A stretch of 64,000 nucleotides of DNA, from assembly GCA_900555635.1 (NCBI GenBank), contig USLU01000007.1, positions 1 through 64,000 on the forward strand, in the 5' to 3' direction. A program made the position numbers and the translations under genes. The notes beneath the pieces were generated by a model. It was not told the DNA's origin, searched no databases, and saw only the letters and a list, made by a program, of their open reading frames with translations. Below are positions 1 through 8,001 of this stretch, piece after piece (the first letter of the stretch is position 1; every line of letters starts with the position of its first letter). Source of the stretch: an uncultured Bacteroides sp. GTDB taxonomy: Bacteria > Bacteroidota > Bacteroidia > Bacteroidales > Bacteroidaceae.

Positions 1-6
1 CACCCC

Positions 7-40
7 GCCCTTTGGGCACCCCTCCTCCGAGGAAGAGGGG
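7..40. repeat. Two adjacent GC-rich hairpins at window start
   Basis: Two short GC-rich inverted repeats lie next to each other: GCCC-TTT-GGGC at 7-17 and an imperfect CCCCTCCTC...GAGGAAGAGGGG at 19-40. They stand out against AT-rich surroundings. They may be the end of a transcript entering from outside the window, but no T-tract follows on the plus strand, so the role is unassigned. Confidence 0.4.
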
Positions 41-169
41 AATTAAGTTACTCTTACTTAATCATTGGTTTTACTTTTCATTTCTTGCGCATTTTGAACT
101 AATTGAATAAGAGTAACTAACTCCTCGCCCCTAAGAGAAAGAGAATTAAAAAACTTTTTCTTAATTTTA

Positions 170-200
170 TTTGGAAAATCAGAAGAAGTCTCTATCTTTG
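170..200 (+). promoter_or_regulatory. Bacteroides-type promoter of the perR-rbr operon
   Basis: TTTG at 170-173 and TATCTTTG at 193-200, separated by 19 bp, match the Bacteroides primary sigma factor -33/-7 elements (TTTG and TAnnTTTG). The start codon of the repressor is 47 nt further on. No other promoter is evident before the rubrerythrin gene, so this one probably serves both. Confidence 0.75.
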
Positions 201-215
201 CAAGAGAATTAAAAA

Positions 216-228
216 TGTAATTATTACA
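216..228. promoter_or_regulatory. PerR/Fur-like operator palindrome
   Basis: TGTAATTATTACA is a perfect 6-1-6 palindrome placed 15 bp after the -7 element, across the likely 5' untranslated region of the repressor gene. Size, AT-richness and the single central base resemble Per/Fur boxes of the TTATAATnATTATAA type. Its position suggests autorepression by the adjacent Fur-family protein. Binding is inferred. Confidence 0.55.
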
Positions 229-247
229 AGTTTGAATAATTAGAGAC

Positions 248-682
248 ATGGATGTAATAGAGCGACTGCAAAACTATAACATAAAGCCTTCCGTACAGCG
301 TATAGCAATTATGGGGTATCTGATGGAGCATCGAACACACCCTACGGTGGATGAAATATATACAGCATTATCTCCGTCTATCCCCACTCTGTCCAAAACA
401 ACTGTTTATAATACATTGAAGTTATTGAGTGAACAAGGAGCGGCACAGGTCCTGACTATTGATGAACGGAATACATGTTACGATGCAGATACCTCCACCC
501 ATGCTCACTTCTTATGTAAACAATGCGGTAAAATCTATGATTTGAGCAATGATAGTAATACAAAGAAGGTAGAAGCCATGGATATGGATGGTCACGATGT
601 ACAAGAGATCCACTATTATTATAAAGGGATCTGTAAACAGTGTATAGAGAACGAACGTTTGATTAAAATAACGAATAACTAA
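248..682 (+). CDS. perR: Fur-family peroxide-responsive repressor (PerR-like)
   Basis: A 144-aa Fur-family repressor. The winged-helix DNA-binding half covers about residues 1-80 (HPTVDEIY at 31-38, TTVYNTLKLL at 51-60). The C-terminal half carries two CxxC pairs, C90/C93 and C129/C132, which in this family hold a structural zinc. His31, His85, His87 and Asp98 fit the regulatory metal site. Asp98 lies where B. subtilis PerR has its diagnostic Asp104 (Fur proteins have Glu), favouring a peroxide sensor over an iron sensor. The rubrerythrin gene starts 21 nt downstream, so the pair probably forms a peroxide-response operon, and an operator-like palindrome precedes the gene. Fur-family membership is firm; PerR versus Fur is inferred from context and that one residue. 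Confidence 0.88.
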   Translation: MDVIERLQNYNIKPSVQRIAIMGYLMEHRTHPTVDEIYTALSPSIPTLSKTTVYNTLKLLSEQGAAQVLTIDERNTCYDADTSTHAHFLCKQCGKIYDLSNDSNTKKVEAMDMDGHDVQEIHYYYKGICKQCIENERLIKITNN

Positions 683-703
683 TTCAACTAATTTTTAAGA
701 AAA

Positions 704-1261
704 ATGAAAAAATTTAGATGTACTGTCTGCGGTTACGTATATGAAGGAGACGCAGCTCCTGAGAAATGTCCTTTGTGTAAAGCTCCTGCTAGCAAATTCG
801 TTGAAGTTGAAGAAGCAAAAGCTGACGGTCCGTTGGTATTCGCTGACGAACATGTTATCGGCGTAGCTAAAGGTTGCGACGACGAAATGATTAAAGACCT
901 TAACAACCATTTCATGGGTGAATGTACCGAAGTTGGTATGTATTTGGCAATGAGCCGTCAGGCTGACCGTGAAGGTTATCCTGAAGTAGCAGAAGCTTTC
1001 AAACGTTATGCATGGGAAGAAGCAGAACACGCTTCAAGATTTGCCGAACTGTTGGGCGACTGCGTATGGGATACCAAAACCAACCTTGAAAAGAGAATGA
1101 ATGCTGAAGCTGGCGCTTGCGAAGATAAGAAACGCATCGCTACCCGTGCAAAAGCTCTGAATCTGGACGCTATTCATGATACAGTTCATGAAATGTGCAA
1201 GGACGAGGCTCGTCACGGTAAAGGTTTTGAAGGTCTGTACAACCGTTACTTCAAGAAATAA
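704..1261 (+). CDS. rbr: Reverse rubrerythrin
   Basis: A 185-aa non-haem iron peroxidase in which the rubredoxin domain comes first. Residues 6-25 hold the FeS4 cysteines C6xxC9 and C22xxC25. A ferritin-like four-helix domain follows from about residue 55, with carboxylate/histidine iron-site motifs EEAEHASRF and DEARHGKGF. Classical rubrerythrins have the opposite order; the N-terminal arrangement is the reverse type common in anaerobes. It reduces hydrogen peroxide in the cytoplasm using electrons passed through the rubredoxin centre. The gene is 21 nt after the PerR-like repressor and is followed by a strong terminator, so the two form a closed operon. Confidence 0.93.
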   Translation: MKKFRCTVCGYVYEGDAAPEKCPLCKAPASKFVEVEEAKADGPLVFADEHVIGVAKGCDDEMIKDLNNHFMGECTEVGMYLAMSRQADREGYPEVAEAFKRYAWEEAEHASRFAELLGDCVWDTKTNLEKRMNAEAGACEDKKRIATRAKALNLDAIHDTVHEMCKDEARHGKGFEGLYNRYFKK

Positions 1262-1282
1262 TCTGATTACACAGTAATATTT

Positions 1283-1319
1283 AAAAAGGGACTGCTATTT
1301 ATAGTAAGTCCCTTTTTTA
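1283..1319 (+). terminator. Intrinsic terminator after rubrerythrin
   Basis: AAAAAGGGACT (1283-1293) pairs with AGTCCCTTTTT (1307-1317) around a 13-nt loop, and the descending arm ends in a run of six T. It lies 22 nt after the stop codon of the rubrerythrin gene. Confidence 0.85.
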
Positions 1320-1326
1320 GTTACAA

Positions 1327-1380
1327 GTTATTAGTTATAAGTTATTTGCAAACACCTACAAATAACTTATAACTAATAAC
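1327..1380. repeat. Long AT-rich hairpin built of iterated AGTTAT words
   Basis: A perfect inverted repeat has 22-nt arms (1327-1348 and 1359-1380) around a 10-nt loop. Each arm is made of near-identical 7-nt words (AGTTATT, AGTTATA). A relative with the same words occurs at 40644-40730. It sits between the rubrerythrin terminator and the sigma-factor gene, and no coding capacity is seen. Confidence 0.75.
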
Positions 1381-1451
1381 TCATAACTAATAATCACTTT
1401 TTTTCTTTTTCAATGTCACGTTCTCGTTTCTCATTCGTCTTATCTGTGTAA

Positions 1452-1973
1452 ATGGAACTCAAACAATTCAAAATAACCGTTCTTCCACTACGTGCTAAGT
1501 TACTGAACTATGCACGGAAGTTAACCGACGAACCGGAAGATGCAGAAGATGCCATTCAAGAAGTACTGCTCAAGCTATGGAACAAAAGGCTTGAGCTGGA
1601 ACAATACCGAAGCATTGAAGCATTTGCCATGACGTTGACACATAACCTCTGTATGGATATGTGGCGAAGCAAGCGCACCAACAATCTGTCATTGGATGTT
1701 GTACAGGCAGCTGCTCCCACCGGAACACCGGAACGATTATTAGAGATTAAAGATGAAATCCGCTTGATGCACGAAATCATAGATTCGTTACCTCCACTCC
1801 AGCGCACCATTATGCGAATGAAAGATATAGAGGAATACGAAACGGATGAAATCGCAGAAATTACCGGATGTGGAGCAGAAGCCATCCGTAGTAATCTGTC
1901 AAGAGCCAGAAAAAAAGTAAGAGACATTTATCTGCAAACTATACAAGAAAGGAAAAGGAGAAACGAGCCATGA
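1452..1973 (+). CDS. ECF-type RNA polymerase sigma factor
   Basis: A 173-aa extracytoplasmic-function sigma-70 factor. The sigma-2 region covers about residues 10-80, with the helical EDAEDAIQEVLLKLW segment that binds core polymerase and the -10 element. Sigma-4 covers about 115-165, with the helix-turn-helix around EIAEITGCGAEAIRSNLSRA. The next gene overlaps its end by 4 nt (ATGA) and encodes a membrane-anchored probable anti-sigma factor. Which genes it controls cannot be read from the sequence; autoregulation of its four-gene cluster is the usual arrangement. No standard TAnnTTTG promoter is visible directly before it. Confidence 0.92.
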   Translation: MELKQFKITVLPLRAKLLNYARKLTDEPEDAEDAIQEVLLKLWNKRLELEQYRSIEAFAMTLTHNLCMDMWRSKRTNNLSLDVVQAAAPTGTPERLLEIKDEIRLMHEIIDSLPPLQRTIMRMKDIEEYETDEIAEITGCGAEAIRSNLSRARKKVRDIYLQTIQERKRRNEP

Positions 1974-2407
1974 AGATAGATGAATTATTAAATAAATATT
2001 TCGAAGGTGAGACTTCCTGCGAAGAAGAACGTGAATTGCGACGTTTCTTCACAGAAGGAAACACGATACCGGAGCATTTGCAAATGTATCGACCACTATT
2101 TGCTTGTCTGGATCAGGAGGCAAAAGCACATCAATCCCTTCTCCCCAAAGCAGGAAGCGAAAAAGCGAAGACCCGACGTCTCATTCCTCGCCGCCTATAC
2201 TACACGATAGGTAGCATAGCAGCCGGATTACTTCTGCTTTTGGGCATAGCCAATCTCTATCAGCAGGTAGCAGTTACTCCTACAGACTATGTCGTTATCA
2301 ACGGCAAACGCTATACCGATGCCAAAATTATACGCGAACAAGCTCTTTCTGCCTTCCAGGATGTAAGTATGAGCCAGGAGGAAGTTCTTGATTTAATGTT
2401 TGAATAA
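1970..2407 (+). CDS. Probable anti-sigma factor, single-pass membrane protein
   Basis: A 145-aa protein with a cytoplasmic-type N-terminal region (about residues 1-70) rich in Glu and Arg that begins with a short helical segment (ELLNKYFEGETSCEEERELR) typical of zinc-less Bacteroides anti-sigma factors. One hydrophobic helix follows at about 80-97 (GSIAAGLLLLLGIANLY), then a short extracytoplasmic tail containing VVINGKRYTDAK. The start codon overlaps the sigma-factor stop codon, so the two are translationally coupled. No family-defining motif was recognised; the anti-sigma role is inferred from coupling and topology. Confidence 0.7.
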   Translation: MKIDELLNKYFEGETSCEEERELRRFFTEGNTIPEHLQMYRPLFACLDQEAKAHQSLLPKAGSEKAKTRRLIPRRLYYTIGSIAAGLLLLLGIANLYQQVAVTPTDYVVINGKRYTDAKIIREQALSAFQDVSMSQEEVLDLMFE

Positions 2408-2423
2408 TAAAGGACCAATAGAT

Positions 2424-2876
2424 ATGTTTATGAAAAAACAAATTCGCACCACACTATGCTGCTTGCTGCTACTATGTAGTACCACTGCCCTATACGCCCA
2501 ACAAGGGTTACAGATCGCCTCTATATTCCAGAAATACGGAAATCAGAAAGGAGCTACTTATGTGGAACTCTCCAAAATGTTATCTAAAGAATGGGACATC
2601 ACCCATTACAAAAGCCTGAAACTGGACAAAGCAGCCAAAGCATTACCGGATATCTATCAATGCCTGGAAGCTGACAAACAGAATGCAAAAAAAATAAAGG
2701 AAGTAATAACTAACGGCGAAATACAGTCCGGATACTACCAACTTCCTGCACTCAAAGGGGATATCAACCGGTTTATTCTTTTCCGTAATGGGAAGAAAGG
2801 AGACGCAACGCTTATCTATATCGAAGGCGAGATAGACAGTGACGATCTAGTAACCTTGATGTTCAGTAAGGAATAA
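2424..2876 (+). CDS. Exported hypothetical protein of the ECF sigma cluster (DUF4252-like layout)
   Basis: About 150 aa with a signal peptide (hydrophobic CCLLLLCSTTALYAQQ, cleavage near AYAQ-like residues). The mature part resembles, in layout only, small DUF4252-type exported proteins often found behind Bacteroides ECF sigma/anti-sigma pairs: a short helical start (IASIFQKYG), a middle alpha/beta region and a final GEIDSDDLVTLMF strand-helix. The ATG at 2424 is preferred because AAAGGA lies about 10 nt upstream; a TTG at 2400 or the ATG at 2430 are alternatives. Function unknown; it probably acts in the periplasm as part of the stress circuit. Confidence 0.7.
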   Translation: MFMKKQIRTTLCCLLLLCSTTALYAQQGLQIASIFQKYGNQKGATYVELSKMLSKEWDITHYKSLKLDKAAKALPDIYQCLEADKQNAKKIKEVITNGEIQSGYYQLPALKGDINRFILFRNGKKGDATLIYIEGEIDSDDLVTLMFSKE

Positions 2877-2925
2877 ACTTCTGACCCCTATAAAGTAGTC
2901 AATTATCAATTAAACAAATAAAGTT

Positions 2926-3804
2926 ATGAAACACATGTTTTTATTATTTTTCCTCATGACATCTCTTTCTGTCATGGCTCAAGAAAGTATCCCACAAGAC
3001 ACGACCATCTATTTGAATGGACGAAAAATGATTATCCGCGAGAACAATGGAAAGATCAAAGTGAAAATGTACGAAGCAAAAACAGAAAATGATACCATTG
3101 AGAATACCCAAGTTTTTGAAGGTGTTTATCTGGATGGACGCAGCATTGAGCGCACTACCACAGTTTCCGTTCCTTTCGTGAAGAAAAAGAAAGGATTCTA
3201 TTCTTTTGACCCGCATTATCCTGCTATCTATTTCGGTTTTAACAAATTAGGCGGACAAGCATTTCGCTATTCAGCAGAAGTACCGCAAATAGGAACCAAG
3301 TCATGGGAATGGGGTATCAATCCTTTCTCAGGAGGTATAGCCATCACAAGAGACAATCACTGGGGAGTAACTTCTGCATTAGGAATTGCTCGCATGGTTT
3401 ACAAATTGGATAATAACTATGGCTTCGAGAAGATCGATGGTATCACCGTATGCAAACCTGCAGCTGAAGGAATTGAATATAAAAAGAGCTGGTTAAGATA
3501 CTGGGCATTCCGGGTACCCGTAAGTTTAGAATGGCAAACAAAGTTTGGTAGCAATCGCGCTTTCATTACTGCCGGTGTAGAAGCAGAATGGCGCGTTGGT
3601 ATTAAATCAAGAGCAAAATACGATGGAAACAAGCACACTCTTAGCAGTAATCTGAATGCAAATCCATTAGGACTTAATATGTTGTTGCAAGCTGGTTACG
3701 GTAGCTTTGCATTTAATGCCCGTTTCGCACTAACCCCATTGTTTGAAAAGAATAAAGGACCGGAACTTTATCCCGCATCACTGGGCATTGGATGGTATTG
3801 GTAA
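2926..3804 (+). CDS. Exported hypothetical protein, probable outer membrane beta-barrel
   Basis: A 292-aa protein with an N-terminal signal peptide (MFLLFFLMTSLSVMAQ). The first roughly 90 mature residues are hydrophilic (IYLNGRKMIIRENNGKIKV). The rest shows alternating aromatic/glycine-rich strands (AIYFGFNKLGGQAFRYS, ending in SLGIGWYW) with a terminal aromatic, typical of small outer membrane barrels. It lies 49 nt after the preceding gene and is followed by a terminator, so it probably closes the sigma-factor cluster. No named family was recognised. Confidence 0.72.
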   Translation: MKHMFLLFFLMTSLSVMAQESIPQDTTIYLNGRKMIIRENNGKIKVKMYEAKTENDTIENTQVFEGVYLDGRSIERTTTVSVPFVKKKKGFYSFDPHYPAIYFGFNKLGGQAFRYSAEVPQIGTKSWEWGINPFSGGIAITRDNHWGVTSALGIARMVYKLDNNYGFEKIDGITVCKPAAEGIEYKKSWLRYWAFRVPVSLEWQTKFGSNRAFITAGVEAEWRVGIKSRAKYDGNKHTLSSNLNANPLGLNMLLQAGYGSFAFNARFALTPLFEKNKGPELYPASLGIGWYW

Positions 3805-3836
3805 AATACCAAACATTTAAATCATATAAACTTATA

Positions 3837-3899
3837 CCCCTTCCGCATCTCTGTATTCCCTAATTCATAGGGAGCAGGAAACGGCAGGGGGATTTTTTT
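3837..3899 (+). terminator. Branched intrinsic terminator after the ECF cluster
   Basis: CCCC at 3837 and GGGG before 3891 pair at the base, CCG/CGG extend the stem, and an inner hairpin TCCCTA-TTCA-TAGGGA sits inside. A run of seven T follows at 3893-3899. It separates the plus-strand cluster from the convergent outer membrane protein gene. Confidence 0.7.
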
Positions 3900-3928
3900 A
3901 AAATTATTTGCAATAAAAGAAGTCTCAA

Positions 3929-5521
3929 TTAGAAGCGTACACCTAAAGTAAGCAGTACTTGACTACGAGTATTAGTTACTTTAGTTGCCGGTGCTGTAAC
4001 CAGTCCATTAATTTCGTTATAGAAAGGATAGAAATCAGACTTATATGTATTATACTTATAAGCCAAGTCTGCATAGAATAATGAACCACGATAACCGATA
4101 CCTAATGTATAGGTATTTGTAGACTGATTATTAGAGAAATCCGTATCCGTATTAATAGAATTGGTTGGCAATAATTTAACAGCATCTTCCTTGAACGCCG
4201 CAGAACTAAAGTTATAGCCGGCACGCAGGGCGAATGATGATATGGGTTTCCATTCGGCTCCTAAACGAAGCGTACTTACACCTTTCAAATTAAACTTAGC
4301 TCCATTTGTCTCCTCAGTCATATTTTCACCTCCCGGATATTTAAACTTCATACTTGAATAGTCTTCATATTCATATTCCGCACCTAACGCCAAACTGCTT
4401 CCAACAGTATAACCCAAACTGGCATTAAAAACCCAAGGAGTTTGCAACTGAAAATCGCGATCCATATCTTTACCATTCAAATAATCCTGAGTATTTACAA
4501 TAATATCGTCATTGAAATTTTGCAGAACAGCCCCCGTTGTATATGTCAATTTATAAAAGGTTGGAGTATGAACCGCAAGCCCGATACGTAAAGGAGAGGA
4601 TTCGAAAGGACGTAAGATAGCGCCAAATTTCACATCAAAACCAGAACCGCTAATCCGGTTGAAACTTTCCAAAGCATATTCAAATTCTCTATTATCGGCA
4701 TCAACACTTAGTTCATTATACAAGCTATACTTATTATAATCCACATTGTATGCTCCAAGTGTTACACCCAGATAAAAGCGGTCATTGAAATTGAAAGCTA
4801 CATTGAAATCATACTGATCGATTCCACCTCGCTCACGAGACAAGAAATAGGCATCAGTCTCACCCGGGATTAACGGAATATAAGTATTATATGGCAGTGT
4901 TTCAGAGTCCTCCTCAGTCAATCCTCCTTGCCAACCTAATACACCAAGCCAACCGGCATCATTATCGCTATATATATCCTTTGATCCGAAGTTGAGATGC
5001 TCCTCATATCTATTATAGACATACTCTTGCGCATCAGTTCCCTGCTGGGCCATAGTCCTTACTTGTGACAGATACATTCCATCAATACTTCCCATCATGC
5101 CTTGCATTGTCATATTCTTATAGAAAGACTTGGTTTTATGGTAGTTGAAACCAAAATTCACAAAACGTAGCGAAGTCATGTTACCAACTTTTGTAGAGAA
5201 TACAAAACCTGCATTATCAAAACTCCAACGGTTCTTGTTCATTTCATACTTACTACCTAAATAGTTACTTTCAGTACCAATAGATGAATAACCGAAGGTA
5301 AGCATTGCATCATTGCTACGATAAATACCGATACCGGCAGGATTTGTTCCAATCGTCGAAATATCACCACCCAATGCACCCATTGCGCCACCCATTCCGA
5401 CGAAGCGCGCAGTTCCATTCAAGTCTTTCTGTGCAAGGTTCACGGCATCATACCCCGTCTGAGCCCCTGCGCCTACAGCTGTAAGTACAGCAAAGGCTAT
5501 CATTATTATCTTCTTTTTCAT
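3929..5521 (-). CDS. OmpP1/FadL/TodX-family outer membrane protein
   Basis: A 530-aa protein with a signal peptide (MKKKIIMIAFAVLTAVGAGAQ) followed by the family's conserved opening: ARFVGMGGAMGALGGDISTI and GTNPAGIGIY, where the NPAG motif forms the N-terminal hatch. The remainder is a long series of amphipathic strands ending in a C-terminal VLLTLGVRF, the usual outer-membrane insertion signal. Relatives take up long-chain fatty acids or other hydrophobic compounds; the substrate here cannot be told. It lies 43 nt downstream of the low-complexity protein gene on the same strand and is probably cotranscribed with it. Confidence 0.88.
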   Translation of the reverse strand: MKKKIIMIAFAVLTAVGAGAQTGYDAVNLAQKDLNGTARFVGMGGAMGALGGDISTIGTNPAGIGIYRSNDAMLTFGYSSIGTESNYLGSKYEMNKNRWSFDNAGFVFSTKVGNMTSLRFVNFGFNYHKTKSFYKNMTMQGMMGSIDGMYLSQVRTMAQQGTDAQEYVYNRYEEHLNFGSKDIYSDNDAGWLGVLGWQGGLTEEDSETLPYNTYIPLIPGETDAYFLSRERGGIDQYDFNVAFNFNDRFYLGVTLGAYNVDYNKYSLYNELSVDADNREFEYALESFNRISGSGFDVKFGAILRPFESSPLRIGLAVHTPTFYKLTYTTGAVLQNFNDDIIVNTQDYLNGKDMDRDFQLQTPWVFNASLGYTVGSSLALGAEYEYEDYSSMKFKYPGGENMTEETNGAKFNLKGVSTLRLGAEWKPISSFALRAGYNFSSAAFKEDAVKLLPTNSINTDTDFSNNQSTNTYTLGIGYRGSLFYADLAYKYNTYKSDFYPFYNEINGLVTAPATKVTNTRSQVLLTLGVRF

Positions 5522-5564
5522 AATTCTTCCGTATTGTTAGATTAAAAGCATTCTGGATCTACTA

Positions 5565-6950
5565 TTATCTTCTACCACCACTTGAACGGCTAGAACCTCC
5601 ACCGCCACTTGAGCGACTGGATCCTCCACCACCTGAATAACGGCTGGATGATGAAGACCGCGAGCTACCGCCCGAAGAGAAACTGGAAGAAGAACGGGTA
5701 CTATTATAAGAATTCGAGTTACCGGAAGAACGGCGAGAATTCTCATTCGAATAACTACGGCTCGGCCTAGCCGATGATCCTCTGCTGTAACTAGAACTGC
5801 TACGTGACGACGTTCCATAAGTAGAGGAAGAACGACTTGTTCCAGATTGAACACCGCTGCTGCTACGACGGGTAGATCCTACATTACCTCCGTAAGAACT
5901 TCCACGAGTACTGCTAGGACGAGTATAAGTTGAGCGGCGTGAAGAAGCAGCATCTGTACGATTTATGCTGGAACGAGTAGAAGTAGAGGAAGACCTTGTT
6001 CCCACTACGCGGCGAGTTCCTGCTGTACTGCTTCGTCTCACCTCACCGGAACCTGTTGTTGAACTACGACGTACCGTCTGGCCACCATTTACAGATGAAG
6101 AACGACGAGATGTAGAGCCAATAATTCTGTCACCTGAAGAATTACGGGTTGGACCATAAGAGCGTCTGTTGGTATAGGCATTGCCACCCCAGTGTCCGCC
6201 ACCTCCCCAATGTCCGCCACCGGGATACCAGCCACTACCGGGATAATAATGATGATGGTGATGATGATGTCCCCATCCATACCAGCCACCGCCGTACCAG
6301 CCGCCCCAGCCGAAGCCCCAGCCAGGACCATACCAATTATTCCAACCATATCCATAGTAAGGATAACCACCCCATCCATAGGAGTTATAACGCCAATCCC
6401 ACCATAAACGATTACTAAATGTAGGGAATGCATAAGCATACATACCGTCGGTATATACGTTCCAGTCCCAAGAGTTCAGACCATAAACAACATCCCAGTA
6501 CAGCGGGCTGCTGACGCTGATGGCATAGCGGGGATTGCGGAAACGAATAATACGGGTAGCATATTCGTAATCATCCTGTGAACCGTCAAACTGACCGGTC
6601 ACCCATTCACCATCCAGACCGGGTTCGGATTTCTCTTCAATATACAACGTATCATCTTCCATGACAAAATCATTGTCACGGGAGTCGAAACGACGATTAT
6701 ATTCGTCTATATCACGAGTATTTCCTTTGCGGTCTTTCACCACAACGGTGGTGTTACCCGCTGACGTAACAACTGTTGTCGGCCTATTTGACTTTACTAC
6801 GATTTCTTCTACCGCAGTCTTTTTCTTCTCCTGCTTCACTTCTTCCTTCTTCTTGGAAGGCATGTAGTAAAGGTCGTCATCCACACTCTGTGCCGAAAGC
6901 GTCCACGGAAGACACAAGGCGAAAAGCGATAAAAAAACAATCTTTTTCAT
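5565..6950 (-). CDS. Secreted low-complexity Gly/Trp/Tyr/His- and Ser/Arg-rich protein
   Basis: A 461-aa protein starting at MKKIVFLSLFALCLPWTLSAQ, a clear signal peptide (an upstream ATG at 6998 would bury it). Residues about 20-150 are acidic/lysine-rich and relatively ordinary (RIIRFRNPRYAISVSSPLYW). A Gly/Trp/Tyr-rich region of about 70 residues follows, with a tract of seven consecutive histidines (codons near 6245-6265). The last ~200 residues are almost entirely Ser, Arg, Gly and Thr (repeated RRSS, RSSS, GGSSRSS). The composition implies a disordered, highly basic, possibly metal- or polyanion-binding exported protein. No family recognised; function unknown. Confidence 0.75.
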   Translation of the reverse strand: MKKIVFLSLFALCLPWTLSAQSVDDDLYYMPSKKKEEVKQEKKKTAVEEIVVKSNRPTTVVTSAGNTTVVVKDRKGNTRDIDEYNRRFDSRDNDFVMEDDTLYIEEKSEPGLDGEWVTGQFDGSQDDYEYATRIIRFRNPRYAISVSSPLYWDVVYGLNSWDWNVYTDGMYAYAFPTFSNRLWWDWRYNSYGWGGYPYYGYGWNNWYGPGWGFGWGGWYGGGWYGWGHHHHHHHYYPGSGWYPGGGHWGGGGHWGGNAYTNRRSYGPTRNSSGDRIIGSTSRRSSSVNGGQTVRRSSTTGSGEVRRSSTAGTRRVVGTRSSSTSTRSSINRTDAASSRRSTYTRPSSTRGSSYGGNVGSTRRSSSGVQSGTSRSSSTYGTSSRSSSSYSRGSSARPSRSYSNENSRRSSGNSNSYNSTRSSSSFSSGGSSRSSSSSRYSGGGGSSRSSGGGGSSRSSGGRR

Positions 6951-6995
6951 ATTCGTTGGGTTTATGTGTTTACAACTATGTAGTTTCCTACGCCA

Positions 6996-7003
6996 CAAAG
7001 ATA
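6996..7003 (-). promoter_or_regulatory. -7 promoter element, low-complexity protein/OmpP1 operon
   Basis: On the minus strand this reads TATCTTTG, the Bacteroides -7 consensus, 45 nt before the start codon at 6950. No good TTTG -33 element is seen. Confidence 0.55.
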
Positions 7004-7043
7004 ACGCCGTAATTTACTCTATCGAATAGATTTTCCCGATAGA

Positions 7044-7076
7044 TTTGTAGGGAATCCCCTAAATACACTACCTTTG
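7044..7076 (+). promoter_or_regulatory. Promoter of prmA
   Basis: TTTG at 7044-7047 and TACCTTTG at 7069-7076, spaced by 21 bp, match the Bacteroides -33/-7 pair. The leader to the start codon is about 75 nt. Confidence 0.65.
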
Positions 7077-7155
7077 CAACTATTAAACAAATATACGCAG
7101 AAATAGATTTGCCTCCTACGGTAAGCATCTGCATTTAACAAACAATCATATTCCG

Positions 7156-8001
7156 ATGAAATATTTAGAATTTACCTTCCGTACCATTCCTTGCACAGAG
7201 ATTGCAAACGACGTACTTTCTGCCGTTCTGGGCGAAGTAGGCTTTGAAAGTTTTGTTGAACAGGCTGATGGAATTTCTGCCTATATACAAATGAATCTAT
7301 ACAAGGAAGCAGCCTTAAAGGAAGCACTTGCCGACTTCCCGCTGCCTGATACAAAAATAGAATACAATTACCAGGAAGCGGAAGATAAAGACTGGAATGA
7401 AGAATGGGAAAAGAATTTCTTCCAGCCCATTGTCATCGGTGACCGTTGTGTGATTCACAGTACATTCCACAAAGATGTACCCCATGCACAATATGATATT
7501 GTAATCAATCCTCAAATGGCATTCGGAACAGGCCATCATGAGACAACCAGCCTCATCATCAGTGAATTGTTAGACAGTGACCTGCAAGGTAAATCTCTTC
7601 TCGACATGGGTTGCGGAACCTCCATCCTCGCGATCCTTGCCCGTATGCGTGGAGCTGCTCCCTGCACTGCCATCGACATAGACGAATGGTGTGTACGCAA
7701 CTCCATCGAAAACATAGCACTGAATAATATTGATGATATCGCCGTTTTTCAAGGAGACGCATCTTCATTGGAAGGCAAAGGACCATTTGACATAGTGATC
7801 GCCAACATCAACCGCAACATACTCTTGAATGACATGAAGCAGTACGTACGTTGCATGCATCCGGGTTCCGAGCTTTACATGAGCGGTTTTTACGTTGATG
7901 ACATCCCTGTGATTCAAGCAGAAGCCGAAAGAAACGGACTACAATTTCTCCATCAGCGGGAGAAGAACCGCTGGGCGGCAGTGAAATTACTCATCCCTTA
8001 A
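7156..8001 (+). CDS. prmA: Ribosomal protein L11 methyltransferase
   Basis: A 281-aa SAM-dependent methyltransferase of the PrmA family, which trimethylates ribosomal protein L11. The N-terminal substrate-recognition region (about residues 1-95) is followed by the family motif NPQMAFGTGHHETTSL at about 116-131. The SAM-binding Rossmann motif LLDMGCGTSILAI follows at about 148-160, then the acidic strand TAIDIDEW, and the catalytic NINRN equivalent (IVIANINRNIL). Its 3' end overlaps the convergent permease gene by 15 bp. Confidence 0.95.
   Translation: MKYLEFTFRTIPCTEIANDVLSAVLGEVGFESFVEQADGISAYIQMNLYKEAALKEALADFPLPDTKIEYNYQEAEDKDWNEEWEKNFFQPIVIGDRCVIHSTFHKDVPHAQYDIVINPQMAFGTGHHETTSLIISELLDSDLQGKSLLDMGCGTSILAILARMRGAAPCTAIDIDEWCVRNSIENIALNNIDDIAVFQGDASSLEGKGPFDIVIANINRNILLNDMKQYVRCMHPGSELYMSGFYVDDIPVIQAEAERNGLQFLHQREKNRWAAVKLLIP

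Noticed and set aside
58..249. 63-codon open frame on the minus strand before the PerR-like gene
   Set aside because: It covers the perR promoter and operator and overlaps the perR start codon; no family, signal peptide or ribosome-binding evidence.
5537..6439. Alternative-frame open frames of 64-116 codons within the low-complexity gene, both strands
   Set aside because: They are by-products of the repetitive Ser/Arg/Gly/His codons of the real minus-strand gene.
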